Virus record (IMG/VR): IMGVR_UViG_3300033153_003999
Coordinates: 1-63,536 of that record
Source: a virus
Length of the DNA stretch: 63,536 nucleotides
Strand: one strand, 5' to 3'
Shown here: positions 14,244 to 24,169 of the stretch, piece by piece
Layout of the letters: the number at the start of each line of letters is the position of its first letter
How positions within the stretch are numbered: position 1 is the stretch's first letter
Made by a program: the position numbers and the translations under genes
The notes under the pieces: generated by a model
Told to the model about the DNA's origin: nothing
The model's database searches: none
The model's input: only the letters and a program-made list of their open reading frames with translations

Positions 14244-15702
14244 GAACGAGGAAAACGAGGAGCACGTCGAATACTGGGCAGAGCCCACAATGGAGGCATT
14301 TCACGCGGATGATAGCTATGTCCGTGGACTGAGAGGCCCAATCGGTAGCGGCAAGTCCGTTGCCATGGTGTTCGAGTGTATTGGCCGCGGCAAGCGACAG
14401 GCGGCTGGGCCAGATGGTATCCGGCGTAGTCGCTGCGCGATCATACGAAACACGTATCCAGAGCTGAAAACCACGACGGTCAACACCTGGAAGGACTGGA
14501 TACCGGAGAATCATTACCCGATTAATTGGGGAACACCGATTACCTGCCGTGTCGTGGTGCCACTCAAGGACGGCACCACCATGGACATGGAGGTAGTTTT
14601 CCTTGCGCTGGACAGGCCAGCCGATATTAAGAAGCTGCTATCGCTTGAATTGACCTTTGCCTGGATCAATGAGGCACGGGAATTGCCGCACGAGATCGTG
14701 GAGGCGGTGACATCCCGACTCGGTCGTTTCCCGGGCAAGAAATATGGAGCTCCAATTACGTGGACGGGCCTGTTCATGGACACCAACCCACCGGATGACG
14801 ATCACTGGTGGTATCGCATGTTTGAAGTCGAGAAGCCGCGCAACTGGCGCCAATTCTCGCAGCCACCGGCTTTGATTAAGTACGGCGAAGACTACATGCC
14901 CAACCCGGATGCTGAGAACATCAAGAACCTGCAGCTGGGTTATGACTACTATCTCAACATGCTGGGCGGCAAGACCTATGACTGGATCAAGGTCTATATC
15001 ATGGGTCAGTACGGCACCGTCCAGGACGGCAAGCCCGTCTACCCCGAGTACGTGGATAGTCTGCACTGTGCCGAGGAAGAGCTTGAGCCCATACGGGGCT
15101 TGCCGCTGCGGCTTGGCTGGGACTTTGGGCTCACGCCGGCTGTAGCCATATTCCAGCAGACGCCCGGTGGCGGCATTATCGTTATCGAGGAAGTGGTCAG
15201 CGAGGACATGGGTATACGCCGGTTCTCGCGCGATATGGTCAAGCCCGTGCTCGCCAACCGGTATGAGGGCATGATTCTCGTCAGTACCGGTGATCCAGCC
15301 GGTACTCAGCGCGTCCAGACCGAAGAAAACACGTGCATGCAGGTGCTCATGGAAGAAGGCATTGCCACCCAGCCGGCACATACCCAGGAATATATCGCCA
15401 GACGTGAGTCTGTTGCCGACTTCCTGGTATCAACGGATATCGACGGCAAGCCAGCTTTCCAGCTCTCGCCCAGATGCCGGATCCTGAGAAAGGGCTTTAA
15501 CGGCGCCTACAAGTATGAGCGCATCCAAGCCGCAGGACAGGGCTACGAGGTCAGACACAAGGATCGCCCGGGTAAGAGCCGGTTCTCACACGTGCACGAA
15601 GGCCTCCAATATGGAGTTATGGAATTGACCCGGGGCTACAAGATCGAGCGTCCGAAATCGAGACAGGTTCAACGCAGGACAAGCCGCGGCTGGGCCGCAT
15701 AG
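14230..15702 (+). CDS. Terminase large subunit
   Basis: A 490-residue packaging motor. Walker A GPIGSGKS at residues 36-43, a Walker B-like LTFAWINEAR at 141-150 with the catalytic acid, and the C-terminal RNase H-like nuclease with LGWDFGLTP near 295 and STGDPAGTQR near 355 supplying aspartates. It pumps DNA into the prohead through the portal and cuts concatemers. Family length is usual. Confidence 0.92.
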   Translation: MAIVENEENEEHVEYWAEPTMEAFHADDSYVRGLRGPIGSGKSVAMVFECIGRGKRQAAGPDGIRRSRCAIIRNTYPELKTTTVNTWKDWIPENHYPINWGTPITCRVVVPLKDGTTMDMEVVFLALDRPADIKKLLSLELTFAWINEARELPHEIVEAVTSRLGRFPGKKYGAPITWTGLFMDTNPPDDDHWWYRMFEVEKPRNWRQFSQPPALIKYGEDYMPNPDAENIKNLQLGYDYYLNMLGGKTYDWIKVYIMGQYGTVQDGKPVYPEYVDSLHCAEEELEPIRGLPLRLGWDFGLTPAVAIFQQTPGGGIIVIEEVVSEDMGIRRFSRDMVKPVLANRYEGMILVSTGDPAGTQRVQTEENTCMQVLMEEGIATQPAHTQEYIARRESVADFLVSTDIDGKPAFQLSPRCRILRKGFNGAYKYERIQAAGQGYEVRHKDRPGKSRFSHVHEGLQYGVMELTRGYKIERPKSRQVQRRTSRGWAA

Positions 15703-15726
15703 TCAACGGAATCAAGAGGGCAAAAA

Positions 15727-15876
15727 ATGGCTTACCCAGGTGAAAAAAAGCACACGCGTTACATCGATTACGCGACCAGTGAAAAAATGGAGGCCAGGCC
15801 TATGACCAAAAGCCAATGGTCGAAAGAACAGGCAGCTGCCGCCAAGGCAGCCAAAAAGGCGGCAAACAGCAAATGA
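15727..15876 (+). CDS. 49-residue basic protein
   Basis: ATG 15727 has AAGAGGG upstream. Lys/Ala-rich helical C terminus. ATGA overlap with the next gene. Unknown. Confidence 0.5.
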   Translation: MAYPGEKKHTRYIDYATSEKMEARPMTKSQWSKEQAAAAKAAKKAANSK

Positions 15877-16091
15877 AGCTCTTGAACGGAACCGTCGCCC
15901 ACGAGGCGCACAGCGGCCAGACCCATATCCGGCTGTATTTCAACAAAACCGGCGAATATACCGGTGAGCGGCATACGAGCGTGGACGGTGTCCTGTTTAA
16001 GGGCATGGGCCCAGCCGCGGCTGCGGCAATTTTGCGCGACATGGCCGACAAGATCGAAAAACTAGAGGAGACAGCCGTTGAAGCACTTTAA
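15873..16091 (+). CDS. Small unknown protein
   Basis: A 72-residue protein with a beta-hairpin-like first half (THIRLYFNKTGEYTGERHTS) and helical end. Start at the ATGA overlap. Confidence 0.6.
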   Translation: MKLLNGTVAHEAHSGQTHIRLYFNKTGEYTGERHTSVDGVLFKGMGPAAAAAILRDMADKIEKLEETAVEAL

Positions 16092-16365
16092 GAATATTGG
16101 CGTGCGCCCGATTGAGATGGAGCACGAGGAAACCGGGGAAAAGATTACGGGCGCGCTGCTGACCGTCATTTTCTCCGATACTGTCATTAAACCACCGGCT
16201 ACCAAGCTGGAAGAGCTGCCTCTGCACACGGCTATCCCGCAAGGGATTACTGCCGAGCAAATGGCAGATGTCTTTGAAGCATACGCGCAGGCGATCCGGG
16301 ATCAGGTGATAGACGAGCCTGTTCTCAAGCTGGCCGTAGACAACTCGGAACAAATAAATGGCTGA
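16078..16365 (+). CDS. Unknown protein with TTG start
   Basis: A 95-residue protein. The TTG at 16078 is chosen because the standard AGAGGAGACAG site is placed exactly for it and no ATG fits. Contains ITGALLTVIFSDTVIKPP and a helical end. It overlaps the portal start by eight bases. Confidence 0.6.
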   Translation: MKHFKNIGVRPIEMEHEETGEKITGALLTVIFSDTVIKPPATKLEELPLHTAIPQGITAEQMADVFEAYAQAIRDQVIDEPVLKLAVDNSEQING

Positions 16366-18811
16366 AGCCCTCCCTTCCAGTAATGGCGCCGTTCTAGGCA
16401 AACCGAAATCGTCACTCATTCGCATCACCGGCAACAAAGAGCTGATGAAAATGGATGAAGATCTCGAAGTCCTGCAAGACGAGGAGATCACGGCCGGGTT
16501 GACGCGCATTGTCCAAAAGGCGTGGGAGATCAATCGACAGGCCAAGGAGCGGGTCGAGGACGAAATGCTTGACGCCCTGCGCCAGCGCAACGGTATTTAC
16601 GACACGCAGACGCTCACCAGCATCCGCGAGCAGGGCGGGAGCGAGATCTTTATGATGCTGACCAGCACCAAGGTCAGAGCCGCTATTGCCTGGATACGAG
16701 ACATTCTCATGCCTGCCGGCGACAAGCCGTGGGGTTTGACGCCGACACCTATCCCGGAGCTGCCAGATTGGGCAAATCAGGCCATTGCCCAACGCATTGC
16801 CCAGACCATGCCGGAAGGCATGTCCGATGACGACGTCATGGGCCGAGCGTCGACCATGCGTGACGAGGTTATGAAGGCCTTGGACGAGATCGCTCGCAAA
16901 GCTGCTGAGGGCATGGAGGAAAAGATCGAAGACCAGATGGCCGAAGGTGGCTGGGAAGATGCCTTCGACGAGTTTGTGGACGATTTCTGCACGTTTAGCG
17001 CCGCCTTTATGAAGGGGCCGGTACTGAAAAATAGCCGCACCCTGAAGTGGAATATGGGTATCAGCGGCGAAGTCAGTCCCGACGTGCAGATGGAGAAAAG
17101 GCTTGAATGGGAGCGTGTCTCGCCATTCGACATGTATCCGAGCCCGGAATCGAGCAAGATCAATGACGGCAACCTGATTGAGCGTATTCGCTACACCAGG
17201 GCGCAGATCTATAACCTGAAAGGCCTGAAAGGCTATTCAGACGAGAATATCGAGAAAGTGCTGGACGAATATGGTCGAGGCGGTCTCCGTGACTGGCTCT
17301 GGCGTGACTATGAGCGGGCACAGCTCGAAGGCAAGGAAAACTGGTGGCTCAGAGCAGATACCAACACTATCGATGGCATCCATTACTGGGGATCTGCCCA
17401 AGGCTTGACCTTGCTCGAGTGGGGCATGGATCCGAAGAAAATCCCGGACCCGCTCGCCGAGTACCATGTTGACGCCATTCTGGTCGGTCGTCACATTATC
17501 CGAGCCGTGGTCAATAACGACCCGCTCAAGCGCCGTCCCTACCACAAGACCAGCTTCCAGAACATACCGGGCGCCTTCTGGGGCGTGTCCGTTCCCTACC
17601 TTATGCGAGACCACCAGCGCATATGTAACGCTACCGCGCGCGCTCTGTCCAATAATCTCGGCATGGCATCCGGGCCACAGATCGAGGTCAATGTAGATCG
17701 CTTGCCCGAGGGCGAGGTCATCGAACAGCCTTATCCGTGGAAGATCTGGCAGACCACCAACGACAAGACCGGCCAAAGCAAGCCCGCCATCAACTTCTTC
17801 CAGCCCAGCTCAAACGCTGGCGAGCTTCTAGCCGTGTTCGATGCCTTCGAGAAAAAGGCCGACGACGCTACCAATATCCCGCGCTACGCCTACGGCAATG
17901 AAAAGATCGGTGGCGCCGGTAACACAGCTTCCGGCCTGTCCATGCTGATGAACGCAGCCAGCAAAGGCATAAAATTGGCGATTGCCAACGTGGACAAGGG
18001 CGCGATTAAGCCCAATATCGAAATGGCGTTCACCCACAACATGCTCTTCGACCCGGACAAGACCATCAAGGGTGATGCCAAGATCATTGCCCGCGGCAGT
18101 AATGCCCTGCTTATGAAGGAAACCCAGCAGATACGACGTAACGAGTTCCTGGGCATGACCAACAACCCGGTAGACCTGCAAATCATGGGGCCGGAAGGTC
18201 GCGCCGAGATCCTGCGCGAGACCGTCAAGAACCTGGACGTGGATCACGACAAGGTGGTGCCACCGCGCGACGAGTTCCTGGCGCGCATGAAGGAGCAGAG
18301 CCAGGACGAGGGGCCAAATCCGGACATGGCGAAGATCGAGCTGTTAAAAGAGCAGGGCCAGCAGAAGTTGGATCAGGACAAGGCCCAGCACAAGGAGCGC
18401 ATGGACTTCGAGTACGAGCGTACCGATCAGCAGGCCGAGCAGGTCGTGGAACAGAACAAGGACAAGCTCGCCATGGAAGAGCGGATCTCTCAGGCCCGTA
18501 TGGCCGAAGACAGACGCAAGGCCGACGAGCAGATGAAGCTCGAGCGCTATAAGGCCCGTCTATCGCATTTGCGCGATCTCAAGAAGATCAAGAACGAGGT
18601 CAGGGCTGTCGAGCGTCAGGATAAGCAGAGCAGTGCTGTCGAGGCCAAAGCAGCATCGGCTCCGGTTCAGCAACCGGCTCAAAACGTGATTATTCACGTC
18701 GATACCAAGACGGGGGCGGTGGAGAAGATTATCGACGTCACTGGCCGTGATGCCGGCGGCAAGATCAAGCAGGCAAAAATGACAGAAATCCCAGCAGAAG
18801 CAACAACTTAG
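16358..18811 (+). CDS. Portal protein
   Basis: An 817-residue protein, long for a portal but usual for podovirus-type portals. Helical N-terminal part, a central region with IPGAFWGVSVPYLMRDHQRI and ARALSNNLGMASGPQ, PRYAYGNEKIGGAGNTASGL typical of this portal group, and a long charged coiled coil from about residue 640. Twelve copies form the DNA channel at one capsid vertex. It follows the terminase and precedes virion genes, as expected. Confidence 0.85.
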   Translation: MAEALPSSNGAVLGKPKSSLIRITGNKELMKMDEDLEVLQDEEITAGLTRIVQKAWEINRQAKERVEDEMLDALRQRNGIYDTQTLTSIREQGGSEIFMMLTSTKVRAAIAWIRDILMPAGDKPWGLTPTPIPELPDWANQAIAQRIAQTMPEGMSDDDVMGRASTMRDEVMKALDEIARKAAEGMEEKIEDQMAEGGWEDAFDEFVDDFCTFSAAFMKGPVLKNSRTLKWNMGISGEVSPDVQMEKRLEWERVSPFDMYPSPESSKINDGNLIERIRYTRAQIYNLKGLKGYSDENIEKVLDEYGRGGLRDWLWRDYERAQLEGKENWWLRADTNTIDGIHYWGSAQGLTLLEWGMDPKKIPDPLAEYHVDAILVGRHIIRAVVNNDPLKRRPYHKTSFQNIPGAFWGVSVPYLMRDHQRICNATARALSNNLGMASGPQIEVNVDRLPEGEVIEQPYPWKIWQTTNDKTGQSKPAINFFQPSSNAGELLAVFDAFEKKADDATNIPRYAYGNEKIGGAGNTASGLSMLMNAASKGIKLAIANVDKGAIKPNIEMAFTHNMLFDPDKTIKGDAKIIARGSNALLMKETQQIRRNEFLGMTNNPVDLQIMGPEGRAEILRETVKNLDVDHDKVVPPRDEFLARMKEQSQDEGPNPDMAKIELLKEQGQQKLDQDKAQHKERMDFEYERTDQQAEQVVEQNKDKLAMEERISQARMAEDRRKADEQMKLERYKARLSHLRDLKKIKNEVRAVERQDKQSSAVEAKAASAPVQQPAQNVIIHVDTKTGAVEKIIDVTGRDAGGKIKQAKMTEIPAEATT

Positions 18812-18826
18812 GTTCCACGTGGAACA
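18811..18826. promoter_or_regulatory. parS-like palindrome
   Basis: The 14-base perfect palindrome GTTCCACGTGGAAC (18812-18825), with flanks GG and A, matches the bacterial parS consensus TGTTTCACGTGAAACA at 13 of 16 positions and has the GTTCCAC half-sites I associate with Pseudomonas parS. It sits in the 29-base gap after the portal gene. No phage ParB gene is seen. Confidence 0.55.
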
Positions 18827-18840
18827 AACGGAGAACAGTA

Positions 18841-19344
18841 ATGTCGATTAAAAACGTAATTCAAGAGCTTGATGTCGCCACTATCGGCTTCACGGCGCCG
18901 GATACTATTTCCGACAGCGCCGACGGGCTCGGCATCTTTGCCGTTGGTGACAAGCTTACGATCACGAACACAGCCAGTAACCAGATCACTGTCACTGTCT
19001 TGTCCGTGACCGATGGCGTCATTACTACCGTCGAGCAGACGATCACCACCGAGGCGGAAGGCACGGTCACGTTGCAGAGCAATCTCACGTCCGAATGGAT
19101 CCAGCCCGACCACCTTGACCTGCGGTCTCCCAAATTGCCGTCTATTGCTGGCGTTGGTACCTGGGGCAGCGGCACGTTGCACATGCAGGTCAGCTTCGAG
19201 CAGGACAAGAGCAACCCGTTTACGATCACGACCGGACTTACGGCTGACGGCATTGAGGCCACTGATTTTGCCGGTGCCAAGTGGGCGCGCCTGCTCTTTG
19301 CCGGTGCCACGGCTCCGGATCTCACCACCTACATGGGCTTCTAG
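18841..19344 (+). CDS. Virion protein with FCCH-like beta domain
   Basis: A 167-residue, acidic, Thr-rich beta protein. Residues about 20-55 (FTAPDTISDSADGLGIFAVG then DKLTI) match a domain repeated in the 810-residue protein at 19655. Probably a structural protein of the head surface or tail. Confidence 0.65.
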   Translation: MSIKNVIQELDVATIGFTAPDTISDSADGLGIFAVGDKLTITNTASNQITVTVLSVTDGVITTVEQTITTEAEGTVTLQSNLTSEWIQPDHLDLRSPKLPSIAGVGTWGSGTLHMQVSFEQDKSNPFTITTGLTADGIEATDFAGAKWARLLFAGATAPDLTTYMGF

Positions 19345-19346
19345 TC

Positions 19347-19655
19347 ATGGTGAAATATGTCGCAAACATTCTTCGTGCCGTTGATTACCTCGGTAATGCA
19401 CTGGCTGGTGGCAACCCGCGCGAGACGATATCTAGTCGCGCCGGTCGCTGGGCTGCTAATCACGACAATGCTCTCGCTCATTTTGTTTGTGCCGTTCTGG
19501 ATCTGGTGGATCAGGGCCATTGCCGGCGAGCCGCAGCCAACCACGACAAGCCAACCGAGGCCTTCGATGACCGACCGGTTGCCGGACTGGTTCTATTAAT
19601 CATTGCGTGCGCTGTTGTGTACGTGCTGTACGGAAACTTATTGGGAGTTAAATAA
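19347..19655 (+). CDS. Small membrane protein of a phage-specific family
   Basis: A 102-residue protein with RAVDYLGNALAGGNPRETIS, SSRAGRW and DQGHCRRAA, a pattern I know from short proteins in Pseudomonas and related phages. A C-terminal transmembrane helix (AGLVLLIIACAVVYVLYG) is present. Function unknown. Confidence 0.6.
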   Translation: MVKYVANILRAVDYLGNALAGGNPRETISSRAGRWAANHDNALAHFVCAVLDLVDQGHCRRAAANHDKPTEAFDDRPVAGLVLLIIACAVVYVLYGNLLGVK

Positions 19656-22087
19656 TGGCATTAGTCACTAGCAGAACGTCGCTATCACAGGGAGATGTGC
19701 TCGGCGTTGCGAGCGCCATCTTTGCCACCGGTACGGGCGCCGACATACGCATCCATACCAGCGCGGCAAACAATCTACCAGCCCTTGCCGCGCTTGAGTA
19801 TTTCGAGGTACGAGACCACAGTCAGTCGGTCAACAACGGCCTGTATCAGGTCGTCACGGTCACGACTTCCACCGATGACTACGAGTGCGACAAGGTGACG
19901 CCGGGTACGCCTGTTGTAGCCGGTGCTGAGACCATCACCACCTTGGGCGCGACAGGCGCCAGCACAGAGAAATCTGTCCACCTGGATCTGGCTAATCTGG
20001 CGTGTTACGTCATCGAACAGGGCAACGCTGACTCGAATGGTGTCAATGGCGACGCCATGTATTCGTTCTTCATGCAGGAATGGAAGAACGACAACTACGT
20101 TATTGCTAACGCCCCCTTCCCTATGAATGCCATTGATAAGGACGCTGGCAAGTACATCATGGGTCAGGATTCATCCGGTAATAACAACGGGTGGACATGG
20201 GTAGATACAACCGCTTTTACCCCGAATATCCGTACCCGGAAATTGCTACGGAATATGGGCTGGGATGAGATTGACGCCAATGGAATAACGGTTGCACGTG
20301 AATTCTGCATGATTACGCTGGGCACGTTCGAGGACGCTGCCAACGACACTCCCTTTGGTCAGTTTGGTACTGACACAACTGTAGACGACACATTTGATCT
20401 GGATTTTGCTGGACCTGCCAACGAGGCTATCCGTTTCTACGAACAACAGGCACAGATCGATCTTGATATTACAGCAACCACGATCACTCGTGTCGGTGGG
20501 TCGTTTGTCACAGAAGGTTACAAGGTTGGCGGTCAGGTAAATATCAGGGCTGCGGAAGATGCTGGTAATGATGGTGACTGGACGTTGACAGCGGTCTCCG
20601 CTCTTGTGTTAACGACTTCTGGGCTTACGGCTAATGCTGCTGACACCGCAGCCAGATTATCTGTTAACAATGACAACGCTTTCCGAAATGGTATCCGGGT
20701 TCGGGATGGTGACGCTAACGGTAAGACATTCGGTGAATCCAACCTTGCCGGTGCTGGTAAAACTGCTCTCGGTAACTTCGTGTTCAGCTTCCCGCTGGCG
20801 AACGCAACCGATCTCAAGATCAGTGAGACCGACGCCAATATCGATGCCAATACGCCATACACCGGAATGAGTCTTACGTTCTATTCTTCTGGTCAATCCC
20901 GTGGTGGTCTGGTCGGTGGTCCGTACAACTTCGGCTTCATTATGGACGGCAACAACGGTACCAACATTGAGTGCTTCGAGTGGTTGCAACGCCAGTTGCG
21001 TAAACTGACCGACATCGATGCCGGAGCCGGGACTAACATGGGCAGAACCATTGAGTTGATGGCCAGGTTCAACGGCGATACCGCTGAGTTCGGTTCTGGT
21101 GACGGTGGTCTTAACTTCCCGACCAACCCGGAAGGGGGCGGCAGCGGTCTCTTTATCGACAGTCTGAACGCGGCCAGTGATAACGCCACCCAATTTTGGG
21201 ACAATACCGGTGCCCTGCGCTCCAAGCCAGAATCTATTGCGATCACGCTCGATGGTAACTCTATCGTCATCGATGACACCGCGTCTGAATACGATATGTA
21301 TTTTGACCGCACGATCCGCACCGCTCAAGCAACATTAACGGATCTGGTTATAGGCACAGCCGGCGGCGGACAATTTACTTCTGCGGGTAGCAATTTACCT
21401 AATAACTCCGAGCTTGGCGTAGGGTCTTATGTTCGCGTAGGCGGGTTGACAGGAGGCGATGACGCCATGAACGGAGTCTATCAAATCACCGCAGAGACCA
21501 CTCCCGGCAGTGATTGGACAGTCGTCAGATATGACGGGGCAACTATCGTCGCTGTCACCGCGACTGCGGCGGACATAGATCAAAACTGTGTTGATACACC
21601 AGACGCCCTTATCGTCCATACTAATGTCAGTGTGGCTACCAGTGCTGACGTTTCCTTTACTGCTACCGATACCATTACTTCTGCTGGTTCAGAGTTCGGC
21701 GTCTTTTCGGTTGGAGACCGTATCGAGATCGAAGGCTCGACATCAGGCCTGAATGATGGTCTTTGGGAAGTCCTGACTGCAAGCGCGACTACACTTACTG
21801 TCTCACCTGAGAGGGCAAGCCCGTCTGCGATCACGACGCAGGCCACAGGTCCGACCGTGACAATCACCACTCTGTTCTCCGGTGACTTCACGGCTGACAT
21901 CACTGCTAACTTTGCCTTTGATGACAATGTTCAGGGTGGCCGCACGGTTTCTACCACAACCTCTGTGAAGGCCAAGGCTATCGGCGCAAGTGGAGCGCAG
22001 TACATCGACTCACCTGTGTCCTCGATTGTTTCAGGAACACCGCTGACAATACCTCTCTTTAGTGCGACAGAGCGCAACTACTCATAA
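19655..22087 (+). CDS. Large virion protein with repeated beta domains
   Basis: An 810-residue, beta-rich, Cys-poor protein. At least two copies of an FCCH-like module occur (near residues 275-320 and 670-720, each with a GSF or SEFGVFSVGD start and an NDG core), and the central part has LNFPTNPEGGGSG and YNFGFIMDG. Such proteins form tail or capsid surface structures. Precise role unknown. Confidence 0.65.
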   Translation: MALVTSRTSLSQGDVLGVASAIFATGTGADIRIHTSAANNLPALAALEYFEVRDHSQSVNNGLYQVVTVTTSTDDYECDKVTPGTPVVAGAETITTLGATGASTEKSVHLDLANLACYVIEQGNADSNGVNGDAMYSFFMQEWKNDNYVIANAPFPMNAIDKDAGKYIMGQDSSGNNNGWTWVDTTAFTPNIRTRKLLRNMGWDEIDANGITVAREFCMITLGTFEDAANDTPFGQFGTDTTVDDTFDLDFAGPANEAIRFYEQQAQIDLDITATTITRVGGSFVTEGYKVGGQVNIRAAEDAGNDGDWTLTAVSALVLTTSGLTANAADTAARLSVNNDNAFRNGIRVRDGDANGKTFGESNLAGAGKTALGNFVFSFPLANATDLKISETDANIDANTPYTGMSLTFYSSGQSRGGLVGGPYNFGFIMDGNNGTNIECFEWLQRQLRKLTDIDAGAGTNMGRTIELMARFNGDTAEFGSGDGGLNFPTNPEGGGSGLFIDSLNAASDNATQFWDNTGALRSKPESIAITLDGNSIVIDDTASEYDMYFDRTIRTAQATLTDLVIGTAGGGQFTSAGSNLPNNSELGVGSYVRVGGLTGGDDAMNGVYQITAETTPGSDWTVVRYDGATIVAVTATAADIDQNCVDTPDALIVHTNVSVATSADVSFTATDTITSAGSEFGVFSVGDRIEIEGSTSGLNDGLWEVLTASATTLTVSPERASPSAITTQATGPTVTITTLFSGDFTADITANFAFDDNVQGGRTVSTTTSVKAKAIGASGAQYIDSPVSSIVSGTPLTIPLFSATERNYS

Positions 22088-22103
22088 GCCGCCGAACGTA
22101 AAA

Positions 22104-22511
22104 ATGACTACCGTTATCTTTCACTGGGAGACCCCGAAAGGGTTTGATAACCCTCACGCGAGAAAAAAACTTCTCGCTCGATGGGGGTTAACTTGTAAGG
22201 CGTTCGGTATCCATACGCTCTACTGTGTGACGGACGAACCGTTAAAAATGTCCGATGCCGAAATCACATTCAAGACATTTTCCACACTGAAAAAGGCTCT
22301 TGGGAAAGCCGAGGGTGAGGTCGTTTATATTGAACAAGGTGGCAGATCACTGGAAAGTCTCAAACATCCTGAGAACGCAGTTTATGTATTTGGTTCCGAT
22401 TATGGTGGCCTTGATGTGAAAGACGCGATCTCAATCAATACGTTGACACCACTGCACGCCGAAGTTGCTGCCGGCATTGTTCTTCATCATAGGGCGAGTC
22501 AATGGCGTTAA
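22104..22511 (+). CDS. SPOUT-like RNA methyltransferase-type protein
   Basis: A 135-residue protein. The C-terminal third, ENAVYVFGSDYGGLDVKDAI, then SINTLTPLHAEVAAGIVLHH, resembles the trefoil-knot region of SpoU/SPOUT 2'-O-methyltransferases (normally NFGSExxGL followed by SLNVSxA). The N-terminal half carries a Rossmann-like strand pattern. A methyltransferase among structural genes is odd. It could also be a structural protein that keeps the fold without activity. Confidence 0.45.
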   Translation: MTTVIFHWETPKGFDNPHARKKLLARWGLTCKAFGIHTLYCVTDEPLKMSDAEITFKTFSTLKKALGKAEGEVVYIEQGGRSLESLKHPENAVYVFGSDYGGLDVKDAISINTLTPLHAEVAAGIVLHHRASQWR

Positions 22512-24169
22512 CAGTCGCAAATGGAATGACGGTTTATGCTACTCAAGATGGCAATGCCGCCGATTGGGATGAGGGTACAACCTCTGATTATACCGAAGGC
22601 CAGCGTGAAGGTACGGGTTATGTCGGTTATGACGTTGATATTGAGACTCTTTATAATTTCAACACTGTAGCCGCCCCGCCAGCGGATATGACTGGCTACC
22701 ACATAGGCGTCTGGCTTCGTATCTCTAATGCGGGTGACGTAGATACCAAAGCCAATGGCGGCATCCAGATTGCCATCCGAGACATCACCAACGGTTATGA
22801 GTCTTATTTCTATGTTGGTGGCAGTGATACCTACTCAGGTGGCTGGGCTTATTTTGTGGTGGATGTTGGCAGAACGCCTGACGCCAATAATGGAACCAAT
22901 GCAGATATTACGGATGTTGACGATCTTGGTGTTGGGTTCAAAATGCTTACCAAAACACTGGACGATAATTGTCATATTGATTTAATGCACTACGGCACGT
23001 CTGGTCTGGTTGTTACCGGCACACCCGATACCGGCACCTATGGCACCGATAACGCCACGCAAGAACTTTACGATCTGGTGGATGCCGCCAACCATGGGTT
23101 GCTGGATAAGCAGGCCGGGGTCTTTGTGGGAAAGGGGCCGATTCAGTTCAATGATGACGCGACCGCAGCGTGTACGTTCAATGACGCTGGTTCGACTTTC
23201 GTATGGGCAGATCTGCCAGTATCTTCATCATGGTACAAATTTAGCCTCGGTAGTTCCTCGGGTATAACCGCATTACGTTTAGGCACAGTTGTTGGCTCTG
23301 GTGATGACCGACAAGGAGTGAATGGCGGCTCTATCCTGACAGCAGGACAGGCATGGAACATAGATTTTGCTACTAATTTGGGTGGCAACGCCAGCAACGC
23401 TATCAAGCTATATGGTTTGACGATTACCGACGCACAGGAGGAGCTGTCGTTTGATGATAATGGCAAGACTTCTATTGTTTCTGCATCTTTCGTCACCAGT
23501 GGCGAGATTGATCTCGGTACGACAAATGGTGGGGCAGAACTATTAAACAGCTCGATCATTGATCCAACAGGGCCAACAAACAACTACGGTCTCAATTTTC
23601 CGCAGACGCCAAGCGCGGGAGTGCTAACGCATAACGCGAAGAATCTTAACTTTATTACGTCAGGGGCTCCTACGACACAGTACATGCTGGATTTCCCATA
23701 CACAGGGGATTATTCCGTTGATCTGGTGGGATTCAAATTCTTTGGCGACTATTCGTCTGGCACTATTTGGCACGGCATCAATTCCGGCACAAATGCTGAC
23801 ATAACAATAAATGCTTCCGGTGGTTCAGACCCGGTACAAGCAGAATTTTCTAATACAGCTAGCGGAACTGTATCGGTAGTAAATACGATCAACGTCACCT
23901 TCGACAAGATGAAGGACGATACCGAAGTACGTGTTTATAACGCTGGCACAAATACAGAGATTGCCGGTGTCGAGGACGCGACCGCAGGGTCGGCTGATAA
24001 CAGGAATTTTGCATGGTCAGCATCGGCAGGAACGGTTGTGGATTATGTAATTCACCACTGGAGCGGGGATGAACCGTTTTATCAGACAATCCGCAAGGAT
24101 GGCTACACTGTGCCGAGTGCGGACACAACGATTGAAATAAACCAATTAGTTAACAGGAATGCAACGTGA
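22502..24169 (+). CDS. Virion protein, probable tail component
   Basis: A 555-residue, beta-rich protein (Gly, Thr, Asn, Asp abundant, almost no Cys) with a lectin-like N-terminal half (YHIGVWLRISNAGDVDTKAN, GWAYFVVDVG) and a beta-helix-like middle. Structural. Its stop overlaps the GTG of the HNH gene that follows. Confidence 0.6.
   Translation: MALTVANGMTVYATQDGNAADWDEGTTSDYTEGQREGTGYVGYDVDIETLYNFNTVAAPPADMTGYHIGVWLRISNAGDVDTKANGGIQIAIRDITNGYESYFYVGGSDTYSGGWAYFVVDVGRTPDANNGTNADITDVDDLGVGFKMLTKTLDDNCHIDLMHYGTSGLVVTGTPDTGTYGTDNATQELYDLVDAANHGLLDKQAGVFVGKGPIQFNDDATAACTFNDAGSTFVWADLPVSSSWYKFSLGSSSGITALRLGTVVGSGDDRQGVNGGSILTAGQAWNIDFATNLGGNASNAIKLYGLTITDAQEELSFDDNGKTSIVSASFVTSGEIDLGTTNGGAELLNSSIIDPTGPTNNYGLNFPQTPSAGVLTHNAKNLNFITSGAPTTQYMLDFPYTGDYSVDLVGFKFFGDYSSGTIWHGINSGTNADITINASGGSDPVQAEFSNTASGTVSVVNTINVTFDKMKDDTEVRVYNAGTNTEIAGVEDATAGSADNRNFAWSASAGTVVDYVIHHWSGDEPFYQTIRKDGYTVPSADTTIEINQLVNRNAT

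Noticed and set aside
14638-15381. 247-residue minus-strand frame opposite terminase
   Set aside because: Shadow of the large terminase; no motif and no start signal.
19357-19599. 80-residue hydrophobic frame nested in 19347-19655
   Set aside because: Hydrophobic like a holin, but no ribosome site, and the overlapping frame matches a known phage family. The lysis genes are elsewhere.
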